Source of the DNA: Fulvia fulva
Taxonomy: Eukaryota > Ascomycota > Dothideomycetes > Mycosphaerellales > Mycosphaerellaceae
Reading direction: 5' to 3'
Assembly (NCBI RefSeq): GCF_020509005.1
Contig: NC_063012.1
Coordinates: forward strand, 8,122,001-8,186,000
Length of the DNA stretch: 64,000 nt
Shown here: positions 24,638-36,345 of the stretch, piece after piece
Layout of the letters: each line of letters opens with the position of its first letter
How positions within the stretch are numbered: position 1 is the first letter of the stretch
The notes under the pieces: generated by a model
Database searches by the model: none
What the model was told of the DNA's origin: nothing
The model's input: the letters and a program-made list of their open reading frames with translations, nothing else
Program-made: the position numbers and the translations under genes

Positions 24638-26842
24638 ATGGATTTGCTACTAGGGTCGCGCTTGGTGGAGTCGACGAGATGCGACCATGTTGCCACGAAG
24701 CAGCGTGCGACAAGAGATGAGGCGAGCGAGAGATCTAAGGATGCCCGAGCGTCGTCCTCTCGGCGTCGTGGTTACGCGACATCGCTCGCAAGGCCCATCC
24801 GGCTGGCAAATGGTCTCCTGGCAACGGCATACAACATTCGCCAGCAGTGGGATGGCTCAGGCGATCGGGCTGAGCAAGCCAAACGCAGGGAGCTTATGCA
24901 CATGCAAGATGCGGACACTGCGGCACAATGGAGGACAGCAGCGGACAAGCTGGACATATTGGAGGGCAACCATTACTGGAAGTTTGACGAGACTTCCGAC
25001 GAGTGTAACATGGACTTGATCCGGCTTCGTCTGGACCATCTCAAGAAGGCAAACCACGAGGGGAACATGGATGAGATGCTACATCAGATACGCAATGCCT
25101 TGAAACGGGACCTGGGTGGTATGGGCAACGTGCGTCTATTCCAGCACAGTCTTGTCGGCACCAAGCATTTGATCGAGGAGTATACCGAGGTCGTCAAGTA
25201 CACTATCGAGAGAATTGCCATGTTCTGCGAGACAGCCGATGCACCTACTGTGAATCGCTATCTGGACACCATGAAGGCAGCACGGCAGTCTTTCGGCAGC
25301 ACTGCACTGATGTTGTCGGGAGGTGGAACGCTCGGAATGTGTCATATCGGAGTTGTCAAGTGCCTTCTTGAGGAAGGTCTCCTACCGCGTGTTGTTTGCG
25401 GTTCCTCTGCAGGAAGCATCGTTGGCTCCGTCCTCTGCACACAAAAGACAAGTGCCATTTCAGCCAAGCTTGACGAGCTGTGCAAGGGTGATTTGAGTGT
25501 CTTCCAGGGAGCGGATGAATGGCAAGGCGTTCCGGGAATGGCCATCAATATTCTCAAAGGTGACCCGGCATTCGATGTCAGCAACTTGTGTCGGGTTATG
25601 AGAAGTCTTTTGGGCAACATCACCTTCAAAGAAGCATACAACCTGACAGGAATGGTTCTGAACATCCATGTTTCGTGTCGCGACAAACACAATTTACCAC
25701 GGCTACTGAATCATGTGACTGCGCCGAATGTGATTATCTGGTCCGCGGTGGCTTCGTCTTGCTCTCTACCTCTGGTGTTCGAACCTCCGGGATTGCGAGC
25801 GAAGCATCCAGAGACTGGCGAGGTAGAAGCGTGGGGACATTCGGATCACAAGTGGATCGACGGATCCATCGAGGGGGACTTACCAGCGCAAACGCTTGAA
25901 AGGCTCTTCAACGTGAACAACTTCATCGCGTCACAAGTCAACCCTCATGTTGCAGCTTTCTTGCCCAAAGAAGGAGAGGCACCGAGCTTTGTGCGCAGAA
26001 GCTTGACAGTATCACAGGCAAACCTGATCTACTTGCTTGACAACGTCATGGATCGGGGATGGGATTCTTTCCCCGTCAAGATGGCACACGCTGTGCTAAG
26101 TCAAAAGTACGATGGTGATGTTACCATTCTGCCCAATATCTCGTGGGTACCATGGCTACAGGTACTAGCCAACCCTAATCATGAGTTCATGATGAGGGCG
26201 ACGCGCGAAGGAGAGCAGGCAACTTGGCCTAAGCTCGATCGAATTCACAACTCTGTGGCGATCGAACTTTCCCTAGAGGAAGGCATTCGCCACATTCAGA
26301 CCATGCAGGTTGCGGGTATCAGACCAGATGGCGCACGCTTAAGACGTGTACCTTCATCAACACGATCAGAGCGTGGGCTGTCCCATGTTCGGCGGAGAAG
26401 AGGTGGCCCAGGAGGACTCAACATCATATCACGGTTGCCTCGAGGCCGCGGGAACCTGCACCGTTCCATCAAATCCATGATAGAAGGGCCTACACTTACG
26501 CCTGCGCTCTTAGCAGGTCAGAGCACCAGCGACCACGTCCTATCTTCTTCTGACGAAATACCATCAGGACAATCGTCACCCTTGACATCCTACGATGAGA
26601 AAGACTCCCACTACGACGACGATGGTGATGACACGTCCGACATCATGGAGCCCACAGAGCATGAGCGCAAGATGCTTGCTTTCCTTTCGCAACCAGCCTC
26701 GCCAAGTATAAGTATGAAGGCTTTCTGGGGCACCGATGCACAACGACCACCTGCGCCCAGCTCTCCTGAGATCAAGAAAGCAATGACAGGCTTGCAGATG
26801 TCCATGATAATGCCGGAATGGAAGAAGTCACGACATCACTAA
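24638..26842 (+). CDS. patatin-like phospholipase/TAG lipase with DUF3336
   Basis: An open frame of 734 aa. Residues ~85-200 match DUF3336 (RRELMHMQDADTAAQW, LEGNHYWKFDE, DLGGMGNVRLFQ). The patatin domain starts at about 224 with the oxyanion hole SGGGTLGMCHIGVVK. The nucleophile elbow GSSAG contains Ser257 and the dyad Asp408 lies in DGSIEGDLP. The C-terminal ~130 residues are polar and disordered. This architecture is that of the Tgl3/4/5-related lipid-droplet lipases, which hydrolyse triacylglycerol and some phospholipids. The first ~50 residues look less protein-like, so a downstream or spliced start is possible. The catalytic core is certain. Confidence 0.9.
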   Translation: MDLLLGSRLVESTRCDHVATKQRATRDEASERSKDARASSSRRRGYATSLARPIRLANGLLATAYNIRQQWDGSGDRAEQAKRRELMHMQDADTAAQWRTAADKLDILEGNHYWKFDETSDECNMDLIRLRLDHLKKANHEGNMDEMLHQIRNALKRDLGGMGNVRLFQHSLVGTKHLIEEYTEVVKYTIERIAMFCETADAPTVNRYLDTMKAARQSFGSTALMLSGGGTLGMCHIGVVKCLLEEGLLPRVVCGSSAGSIVGSVLCTQKTSAISAKLDELCKGDLSVFQGADEWQGVPGMAINILKGDPAFDVSNLCRVMRSLLGNITFKEAYNLTGMVLNIHVSCRDKHNLPRLLNHVTAPNVIIWSAVASSCSLPLVFEPPGLRAKHPETGEVEAWGHSDHKWIDGSIEGDLPAQTLERLFNVNNFIASQVNPHVAAFLPKEGEAPSFVRRSLTVSQANLIYLLDNVMDRGWDSFPVKMAHAVLSQKYDGDVTILPNISWVPWLQVLANPNHEFMMRATREGEQATWPKLDRIHNSVAIELSLEEGIRHIQTMQVAGIRPDGARLRRVPSSTRSERGLSHVRRRRGGPGGLNIISRLPRGRGNLHRSIKSMIEGPTLTPALLAGQSTSDHVLSSSDEIPSGQSSPLTSYDEKDSHYDDDGDDTSDIMEPTEHERKMLAFLSQPASPSISMKAFWGTDAQRPPAPSSPEIKKAMTGLQMSMIMPEWKKSRHH

Positions 26843-27059
26843 TGAGGGAGAGCGAACGGCATTGAATATATCAAAATGATACCCAGGAACGTAGACGACT
26901 AGATTTGCATGCTTCATAGAGCATATTCATATTCACAGGGTACGACGTCATGTACATATGCGAGCATAGCAGACGACTCTTGAGCCACCATGCACAATCT
27001 GGCGCTCCTGTCCCGGAGGTCGCAGAGAACAACGAGCCACGTGTGATGTTGCGAGCAGC

Positions 27060-27620
27060 TCAACTGGAGCCCCAACCTCCGGGCAGATTGACCACTATGA
27101 CTGATTAGATGTGTGAAAGCTGAACACGAATACTACCATACCTATCGGGGCTTTACCGCTTCTCACAATTGCCCATACAACATCTTCGTCGGAGTCGTTG
27201 ACTTCCTACAAGAAGAAGACTATTAGCTATACAAGAGAGCCAAACCGTAACGATATATCATCTAGCACCCAGCATGCCGCAACGCCAACATATGTCCCAG
27301 ACAACGCCCTACAAACAACATACCTGGTGCTCCGCGTAGGCTGGAATCAATGCATAATCCCCAGGAGCGAGATTTTGCCTCATCTTCCCTCCTTCGTACA
27401 CGATTGCGCCGTGCCCCGAGAAGGCGAACACTATGGTATTCTCCTCGCCGTGATGATGCACTGCCGATGCGGTTCTGGGCTTGGCGATCATGCGGGATGC
27501 ACATATATCGTCGCAGACATCTACGATTGCATTCTGTCGGATCATGCCCTCCGTCTGGGCGCCGGAGGTTTGGAGGTTGTTGCTTGATGTGTAGATTACT
27601 GGCTTTTGTTCGTGAGGCAT
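27060..27620 (-). CDS. small single-domain cupin protein
   Basis: Three exons (27324-27620, 27142-27205, 27060-27094) give 131 aa with GT-AG introns of 118 and 47 nt. The cupin metal-site motifs are visible: HHHGEEN (residues 55-61) as motif 1 and IPAYAEHQ (His98) as motif 2, bridged by FAFSGHGAIVYEGGKMRQNLAPGDYALI. The end, VVWAIVRSGKAPIVVNLPGGWGSS, is typical of a widespread fungal cupin family. The substrate is unknown. It is the last intact host gene before the RIP'd block. The start is immediately preceded by twelve AAC codons, so a polyasparagine extension is conceivable but unlikely. Confidence 0.86.
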
Positions 27621-27625
27621 GGTGA

Positions 27626-27627
<2 letters not shown>

Positions 27628-27663
<36 letters not shown>
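27628..27663. repeat. (TTG)12 microsatellite
   Basis: Twelve perfect TTG units (AAC on the coding strand) sit 7 bp upstream of the cupin ATG, in its 5' UTR. Expansion or contraction could affect translation of the cupin. Confidence 0.92.
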
Positions 27664-27664
<1 letters not shown>

Positions 27665-28110
27665 CTTTAGGATTATGTTCTTTAGAACAATAATGGTTTG
27701 ATGTGATAATGAATAATATAGACAACTGACTGACTAGCATTGATGTTAATGGCTACATATATATAAGGTTTGCGGAGTCGAGACTAACGTAGAACGCTAG
27801 TATAAACACCTAGTATACTCGGCTTCCTCGATCGTTACGTTAAACCGCGACGTTTTAACCAAAACAGTATATTAGGAAATAACGAGGCGCTTATATATAG
27901 TAATATATATACTAAAATGCTCGCCTATATATACGTTATCGAATACGTGCCTTAAAATACTATAACTTATAACGTACTTTACTACCGAGCGGGCTATACT
28001 ACCGAGCGGGCCACTTTTACTAAGAACTATACCACTTCTATAGATATAGCTATATAACCACTACTATAGCGTGTATTGTCTTCAAACGAGGCTAAACTGA
28101 CCTTAGCTAT

Positions 28111-28330
28111 CTAGGCTACGAAACGCGACGCGATAATTACGAATCGACTTACTATAAAGGTATACGACGCGTCTCGAACTATACTAGGGTATCGATTGAA
28201 TGCACGACCTCCTCGGGGTGACTAAGAGTCCAATTCGAAGAAGCTTATAGAGCTAGAAGAGAGGGTGATACTTAAGTATATACTCGTATTACGGGTAGTG
28301 ATCTATAAGACGATAGTATAGGGTTACCGT
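28111..28330 (+). pseudogene. pogo/Fot1-like transposase fragment (N-terminal), RIP'd
   Basis: The plus strand translates to a degraded helix-turn-helix region. It has LGYRLNARPPRGD, a stop, then ESNSKKLIELEERVILKYIL, the typical N-terminal sequence of Fot1/pogo transposases. No catalytic DDE part follows; the fragment abuts an LTR-like sequence. Confidence 0.68.
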
Positions 28331-30150
28331 AAAATAAGCGTTGTTCGGTAAGGCTACGAAAGAGAAGCGCGAAGCGCGCGAGATATATAAGGAAGCGCCA
28401 AGGCGCGCGACGTCACGGCAGTAGTAAACCGTAATAGTACCCCCCCTTTAGATCGCTATTCGTTCTCGGACGGCTCTGTCTCTATAGTAGTGTATCTACG
28501 AAAACTATATCATCCTCTAGTCCACCTTGTTTAGCTTAAGCATCCTCTAAACTCTTAATATCCTCCTTACTATCAATTACTATATCCGTCGGGCGGCTAA
28601 GCTAGTACGGCTATATAGAGGCTTAGGGTATATAGCGACATCCTTGTTCTAACGCTTATTATAGAGACTTCTATCCGTTATTATCTTTATAGAAGTAGGT
28701 ATACGCGGTTCTATAGCAGCCCTAGCGTGTTAAGTATCCGAGCCTATATCTATACCGTTCGTTTCTATAGAGCTTTATAGGTTAACTATAGGCGTATCGA
28801 ACTCTATCGTACTTGTATTAAGTCTTGTCGAGCGGCGTAACGTCCTTACTAATAGCTTAGACGCCGTTACGGGCGTATTAGTTTACGGTATAACTATCGG
28901 TATAGACGTACTCGCGTTCTCCGTAGGTAACTACCTAGACTTAGTATAAGATCGTAGTATACTAGTAACTCGGTCCTTATTAGGTACCTAGTCGTACGGC
29001 GGCTTGAAGTCGGCGGGTATAGACTTCGTCGGAAAGTTATAGTAGAAGTCTATAATAGAGGTAGCTGCTCCTACTAATACTTCTAGTAGCTCCTAGCTCG
29101 GCTCGCGGTATCCTTTCTACTTTACTAGGTACTTATACTCGTCTTACTTCTATAGTAAGTGTTTTAGTAGTCTTCCCTTTAGCTTAAAATATTTCCTATT
29201 AAGTATGTCCTCTATAAAGTACTCTTCGGATGTTTCGCCGTTATCGCCGCGGGTAATCTCGATTAGGGGCGGCGGTACTAGGATCTGTCTAGATTCGGGG
29301 TTATTAGTAGCTAGTTATAGGAGCGAGGCGTAGAAAGTATTATAGAGATTACCTAACTAATCGGGTATTATAACGCGGTAAGCATTTTAATACGGGAGTG
29401 CTACGGTAATCTCGTACGGCCCTACGTTCTTAATGTCGAGCTTCTTAGACGGGCGTATTATTAACTAGTTAGTAGTATTAATATAAACTTCGTCGCCGAT
29501 ATTATAATTCGAAGGTAGCTAGCGATATACGTTCATAAAATCTACTTATAACGCTTAGGCTAATACAATTTCTTACCTTAGGTATACGTATATCTAGTTT
29601 ATACGCTTAGTAAACGTATTCGTAGATTCTATATCGAGTCGTTACTTATAGGGCATAAGCTTTATAGGGGTAGTTAGAACCTAATTATCTTAGGCGTAGT
29701 TAATATAGGCCCTAAGGTAACGTTCTATAACCGTATTTATGTTTTTAGACTATCTATCGGATTCTAGGTAAAAGGCCGTTAATAGTCGTTATTAAATACC
29801 GAGTAGGGAGTAAACTTATCTCTAGAACGTAGACGTCTACTAGGAGCCCCGATCCGAGACGATACTATTAGGAATACTATAATATATAAAGATATAGCGG
29901 ATAAAGATATATACGGTATATAGGGCGTCTATCTATAGTACTAGAATTAGGTGTCTCTCTATAAGGGCGCGCGTACTATAGGGTCCGAACGAGATAGTTG
30001 TTATTCTATAAAGCTACGAAAGAGGAGCGCGAGGCGCGGCGTAGTTATAAAGTAAAGCTAAGCCGCGCTAACTCGATACGGAAGGTCCGCGGTTCAGCCG
30101 GGCTGACGTAGCTATAGTAAGGAGTCGCGGGCTACCCGTAATAGTACCCC
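28331..30150 (-). mobile_element. RIP'd Ty3/Gypsy fragments: short LTRs, integrase and chromodomain
   Basis: Two short LTR-like segments (about 28331-28440 and 30000-30143) share the core GCTACGAAAGAG plus a GCGCG-rich stretch. Each is followed by TAATAGTA and a C7 run, which on the minus strand is a G-rich polypurine tract. Between them the minus strand encodes degraded chromodomain and integrase pieces. One piece (near 29740) resembles the PETDGQTENIN motif. All frames are broken by TAG/TAA from RIP. The elements run right to left. Confidence 0.7.
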
Positions 30151-33100
30151 CCCTCCTAAAACACGCCTTAGTCCTCTAAGCGTTATCTACCTTATAAGGC
30201 TACTTACCTATCGAGCTCTATAATTACGTAGACGCCTACTTATCCTCTAGTGCCCTATTATTATCCGATAACATCGTATTCGCTCTATTAAGACTATCCT
30301 CGACCGGCTTCCTTCGAGAAACATGTTGCCTAGTTAGCTAGCTTGCCCTAGATCTAAGTCTGTCTTCGGCTCGCACTCGCGTATAATCCCTATGACCAAA
30401 GTTGGGTATCATTGTAGGCTCTATAGGCTCTACTCGAGTATCGAATATGTGCGGAGCAGATTCTATTAGAGGCAAGGCTCGAGGCGACTTATTCGTAACG
30501 GTGTCTTTCGGAATGACCCTGATCGAGTTGAGCCCGAGTATCTTAGTGGCTAGTAGGGACTAGTCAGATGGAGCTACGAAGCCTATAGGCGTAGACAACT
30601 CCGGCCGGTTATAGTAAAAGTCTATAACAGCGGCGGCTACGTGTTCAAGTATGTCCTCTACAGGTTACTAGGTCTCACTATCCTCCTCGTTCTGATATCC
30701 AGCCCATTTCACCTTGTACTATATATCTACTTTGCGCTTATGCCCCTTCTTCACCTTGCCTACCCGCTTACGGGTGTATATGTCAAGGATCTTTTCTACC
30801 TCGTACATATACGTAGGTGCTACTACTATATCGGCTACTACATCAGCCTCGGTAGTATTAGGTTCGATAGTTATCGGTAGTGGCGGCGCCAGATGCTGCC
30901 CTTCAAGTAGTAGGAAATCGGGGTGGTCGGCTCGTTATAGTAGTAAGGTATAGAAGCAGTTATTAAGTCCTACTAGAGCGTCTAATAGTTTCAGTCGATA
31001 AGAGAGTCTAGCCGGCATAACTTCCGTGATCTAGTAAGGGCCGGCATATCTCCTGTCTAGCTTCTTAGATAGTCGAGTCGTACGGATGTTCTTAGTGTTA
31101 AGATATACCTAATCACCTACCTTATAGTCTAGAGGAATGCTTCGGTAGCGGTTTGCTACCTCTACTTAGAGAGTCTATAACATTTGTATATTCTCTTGAA
31201 GGTGTTTGTGAAGCTCGTAAATTCGACGTATAAAGGTTTCTACTGATCGCGCGTCTAGTCGCTAGAGAGTAGTCAGTCCTCCCTCCTTTCTAGCGTTTAG
31301 GTCAACTCGCTCTATAAACTCAGGGTTGTATCCTAAGGTAGCGTAGAACGGCGACACACTAGTAGTCTTAGACAGGTGATTGTTAATCGCGAACTAAGCA
31401 AGGTATAGCCATTCTGCCTAGTCATCCTATGCCTCGTTAGTAAATATACGGAGATACTGTTCTATCGCCTAGTTAGTACGTTCTGACTATCTATTAGTTT
31501 CTAGGTAATACGAAGAACTTAGCTTACGATTTGTACGGAGCATCTCATAGAGTTTCTTCTAGAAGGTAGCAACCTACTGCTTACTACGGTCTAATATAAT
31601 AGTGTTAGGAAACCCGCGCCGATAGAACACATGTTTAAGGAAAAGCCTTGCCGCATTCTATGCTGTCATTACGCTAATAGGGATCAGCTCGACTTCCTTA
31701 GTAAGCCTATTAGTGACGGTCATAATGTTGTTATAGACTATACCGTCAAGAGTACTATCTAGGAGTCCGATAACGAAGTCGACTACAATGTGTTTCTAAG
31801 GCCGATCTAGAACAGGAAGTAGCTGTAGTAATCCTAGTAGCTAGGAGTGTAGAGATTTTGTTATACGGCAGGTACGGTAATTCGCGGTATATCTACGCAC
31901 GGATCTCGCTAATCTAGGCCAGTAGAATTCACGTACTACGAGTTCATAAGTGCGAGCTCGTCCTAGATAGCCTACTACTAGAGCGTCATAGTTTATCTTG
32001 ATTATCCTAGTCTATAAAGCTTAGTCATTTAGTACCTATAAGCTCTAGCCGTCGTATTGGTTTCGAACATATAGCAGGTCGCTATCTACTTTATAGTGTG
32101 CTAGGTGAATCTTCGCTCTCTATAGTAGTATAGGAGTGCGGTCTTTCTATAGGTCCTTAATCGCGGTCTTGAGCTCGTTATCGGTTACGTACGCCGTCGA
32201 CATTCGATACTCGAGTTCGGCTTCCCGCTAACTTTTACGCGTCGCCGGTTGTTTAGTAGGCGCATCTCGTTCTATAGGCATAAACTCTTCAGCTTTAGGG
32301 TTTAGCGGTACTAGTTCCTCTTCTTCCGGCGCATCTTCTACTATTGCCTATAGTGAGGCGATCTTAAGGAATCGCTTAGGAGGTAGTAATGTCTAATACT
32401 GATGCTAGTTCCGAGGGTCGTCCACCCCCTACGGAAGGTCCTAGCTACGTCTCGTCAGGCTGTCTAGCTTTGTACCTTAAAGTCCTAGACGGTATATTAT
32501 CTTGAAGTTGAACTGTAATAAGAACTTAGCCTAACGCGCTTATCGCCGATTTAGCTACTTTGTCGTTATAAAGTATTCTAGGTTCTTGTAGTCGGTATAA
32601 ATCTTGACTAGCTATAAGTCCTTATTATCTGCCTCGTAGGCGAGCTCGGGTCTCTATTCCTCAAAAGCCTTAATAATAGCTAATAGTTCCTTATTATAGA
32701 TTTTATAATTGCACTCCTATAGACTCAACTTCTTTGAGTAGAAGGCTATAGGATATAGTATACCATTCTCGTCATACTACAAAAGCACGCCGGCGTTTAT
32801 AAAATCTGAAGAATCTGTCTCTATTACTGTTTCCCTACCTAGCACGTAATGTGCGAGCATGCCGGCTTTACTAAACGTAGCTTTCAAATTGTCAAAGGCT
32901 CGTTAGCAATCTAGTGACTATTAAATCCTTCTGTTCTTGTGATTGCTTAGTCCGTCCGACTTAGTCAGGTTTGTAAGAGGAGTAGCTATACGCGAAAATG
33001 CTTCGATGAATCGCCTATAGAAGTTAGTAAATCTAAGGAAGGCCTAGACATCCTTTAGGTTCTTAGGAGCTTCCTATGTCTGAATACATTCGAGTTTCTC

Positions 33101-34900
33101 GGGGTCCATCTCGATGCCGTTAGGGGTTATAATTAGCCTAAGATACTTTACCTTCTATTAGTAGAATTCGCTTTTGTCGATGTCTACTATAAGTCCTATA
33201 TTGCGTAGCTTAGTAAGAACCTTCCGCACGTGTTCAATATGCTCCTCTAAGGTGTCACTGAAGATAAGTACGTTATCTAGGTAGGCCGACACAAAGTCGT
33301 CTAGGTGTTCTTATAAGACCTTGTTAATATATAATTGGAACGATACTAGTCCGTTATACAAGCCGAATGGCAACACTAGACACTCGTAGATGCCGTATCG
33401 TGTCGTAAACGCTATTAACCACTCGTACCCTTTAGCTATCCGTAACTTGTTAAAGGCTGCTATAATGTCTAGCTTTATAAAGTACTTCTTGCCGTATATA
33501 CGGTTAAGCGTCTCTTATATTAAGGGAATCGGATACCGGTTCTTGATAGTGATCGCATTTAATCCTCTATAGTCGATACAAACACGTAGCCTACCTCTAG
33601 GCTTACGTACTACTAGCACTAGTGTAGGAGACTAGTTCGTCTTTTGCCCTACTTTCCGTACCTTCCCTTTAGATGTTTGCTCGTCTAGCCATTTCTTAAC
33701 TGCCTCGTTCTCCTTCTTAGCTAGGCCGTAGGGCTTGCGGTATAGTGGCTCTTATAGACTATTAGGCTTAATATAAATCTCATAATCTACGCCTAGTCGG
33801 TAAGGTAGGAGTCCTTTATAATCCTTAGCTAAGAAAGCGTCCGTAATATCGTAGTATATTAGCGGTAACTTCTCCTTCGGGTTGTGATTGAACTGCTTGT
33901 TCAAGAATTGGTCTAGATTATTAGTAGCCATTACACTTAGCTTAAGCTCTCCGCCGTCGCTCTTACGCCTAGTAGGCATGATATAGAAGCACTTAGCCCT
34001 AGGCCGGTACGCGTACATCCCCTACGCGCGTTAAGAAACGCCCTAGTAGTCCACTTCTTCATCGTCTATGTCTTCTAGGTCATATAATAAGACATTCAGC
34101 TCTGCCCCTCCTACTATGAAGCTCGCTACATCTCTAGTAAAGGGCTCTGGTCCGTACCGTACTAGTGCCTACTTCTTCTTCTCGCGGTGGTTTAGGGATT
34201 GTACTATTGTCGGTGTCTTATTCTATAGACAGTGACTAAAGCAGTAATCCGACCTAAATACCACCTCGCCTATCTCCTAGAAGATGTTTAGGTTATACGC
34301 TATAAGCTACGGTAGGCCAAAGACGATATCGTATTCGAGGTCGGTAACGTAGTATAACATTTGCTCGTAATGATCGCCTATAACTACGTCTACAGGGGCC
34401 GCGTGTGTAATCTGCCGCGTAGTAGCCGTTCTATCTCCTAGTGTTAGTCGTCGGCTTTACGTTAAAGGGATCAGGGGTATTGTATATTTACGTATAAATT
34501 TCTAGTTAAGAAAGAGAGAGGTAGAAGCAGAATCTATAAGGCCTCGAGCCTTTCTCTATTATATCATTACGGGTAACACTATATAAGGGTATATAGCTAG
34601 CTGTTGCTTATCTAGTACGTATACCGATATCTTAAGCTCCTTACTATAGTCTGTTACCGTCTCTTACGTTCCGTGTCTCTCAATCTTATGCTCTTTCTGT
34701 CCTAGGAAGTTCGGGTAACCGCTATCTACTACGCTTAGGTAGCGGTCGTGCCATTTCCCTACCGCGGATCGGCGGCTAGGGAACTGAGGTTCGCGTTCGG
34801 ATTCGGCGTAGTATTACGTAGACGCGGTAGGCGATAGTCGCTATCGTACCTATACATTAGGCATTTAGGTAGTCGTGTCTATTTAGTAAGTCTCTATATC
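30151..34900 (-). mobile_element. RIP'd Ty3/Gypsy chromovirus body
   Basis: A longer degraded element lies on the minus strand. From left to right (3' to 5') I see a chromodomain region near 30650-30760 and integrase near 31300-31950. RNase H/RT follows near 32500-33650, including a YLDNVLIFSDT-like polymerase motif around 33260-33300. Protease/gag-like sequence lies near 34000-34800. Homology to the intact Gypsy pol is evident at protein level but it is a different family. The longest surviving frame is only 88 codons (33752-34018). No second LTR was identified on the right side. Confidence 0.72.
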
Positions 34901-35480
34901 TATTCCGGGTTTTCTATAACGAGCCCGATCGTCGCTCTCTAGTCCTATAGCTTGTCGCGTCTTATCTGTACCTTCTTCTCTTATATCGCGCGACAGTATT
35001 GCTCCTACGTCTCTTAGGTATACTCCTTCGTCTACTATCGTCTTGCCCTTCTAGCCTCCCTTACCTTCGTAGAGCATTTAGGGGTCTAGAAGGCCTTCTA
35101 CTACGTTAAGGGCCGGAGTAACGGCGTATATTGTTCCGCTACTTGCTATATAACCGAGGTAATCTGTTCCGCTACTTGATCTAGCTAAGCTGTCGTCTCG
35201 AGTTCTCTATACTATAGTAGGTTTGCTATTAGGAAGCCTCTTATATCGTCCTAGCGTGCCTTCTTCTAGTCACGGCGTAGTTCGCTTATAGGCTCCTCTA
35301 TCGCCTTTACCCCTAGCGTCGTTTAGATAGGGATATCGTCTAAGGAGGCTTCTAGCGCGTAGTTCGGTCGGCATTAGACTAGTCTCTCTTCAAGTTCTCG
35401 TAATAGAAAGTATAGGTCGATCGTGCTTATACTTATACGGGCCTTCTACGTCTCTATTCCCTTTAGTGTTACTAAGGCCA
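34901..35480. other. RIP'd sequence of uncertain origin
   Basis: CTA/TAG-rich, with no domain I could recognise in either orientation. It may be LINE ORF1 or Gypsy gag remnants joining the flanking elements. Confidence 0.4.
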
Positions 35481-36345
35481 TTCCGTAGCGTACGGTTATA
35501 TCTAGTAGCTTTTCCCCTAGAAACGCGTACGGGGGAGTGAATTCGAGTCCCTACCGTAGGTAGTAGAGGTTAAAGTCGCCGAGGAGTACTTGCTTTATGT
35601 CTTGGCTTAGGGTCCGCTCTAGGTAGGCGAGGGTTCCTAGTTCCCTACTCGTCCGACCCTATAGTAGCGGGTTATAAACGTTATAGATCTAGATAGGGCC
35701 TTATATCGTGTCGATCTAGATTAATATTATGTCTCCTAGGTTGCCCTACTACGGTAGTATAACCTTCTACGACTTAAGGTCTATAGTCTTGCTTACGTAT
35801 ATATATATCCTCGGGATAACGCCTCGTTAGCCCGCGATTACGGTATAGTATCTCCGGTCATTATAAGTAGCTAGGAGTCCTTCGTAGGGGTTGACCTATA
35901 GTTCCTATACCGCGATAACGTAGTGCCGTAGCGGGTCTAGCTCTTATAGAAAGTGGCGCTAGACCTTGTCCCTACTTTTGTTTACGTTATACTATACGAT
36001 AGTAATGTTATCGTATAGTATTATTCGTTATCCGTAAGAATACTAAGGTGTTTACTATTTCTAGGAGTAGGGTCAGGTCGGCTATAAAGAGGAGGAACAG
36101 AATTAGGGAGAGTATAGAGCCCTATAGGATGCCCGTATTTGTAATTAGGGTCTACGAGGCTTTAAAGGGCCCTAGGAGGATCTAGTCTGTTCTGTCCATA
36201 AGGAATAACTATATAAAGTATACTATCTAGGCTAGGATGCTTTTTATTTAAAGGATATATAGGAGCCTTACGTAGGACACGTTATCGAAAGCCCCTAATA
36301 TATCTAGTAAAAGTAGTGCCTAGGCTACGCCCCGGGGTAAGGCAA
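35481..36345 (-). mobile_element. RIP'd Tad-like LINE fragments, rearranged
   Basis: On the minus strand 36010 down to about 35500 encodes the start of a LINE endonuclease (YNVNKSRD and GDFN motifs). The adjacent 36345-36050 encodes reverse-transcriptase pieces (LDILGAFDNVS, GILQGSILS-like). In an intact LINE the endonuclease lies upstream of the RT, so these are two separate truncated insertions placed in the wrong order. Stops from RIP interrupt both. Confidence 0.68.
35989..36021. repeat. 13-bp inverted repeat with 7-bp loop
   Basis: ATACTATACGATA (35989-36001) and its exact reverse complement TATCGTATAGTAT (36009-36021) flank GTAATGT. The hairpin lies exactly at the junction of two LINE fragments. 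It could be a fold-back from insertion or a RIP-made coincidence. Confidence 0.75.
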
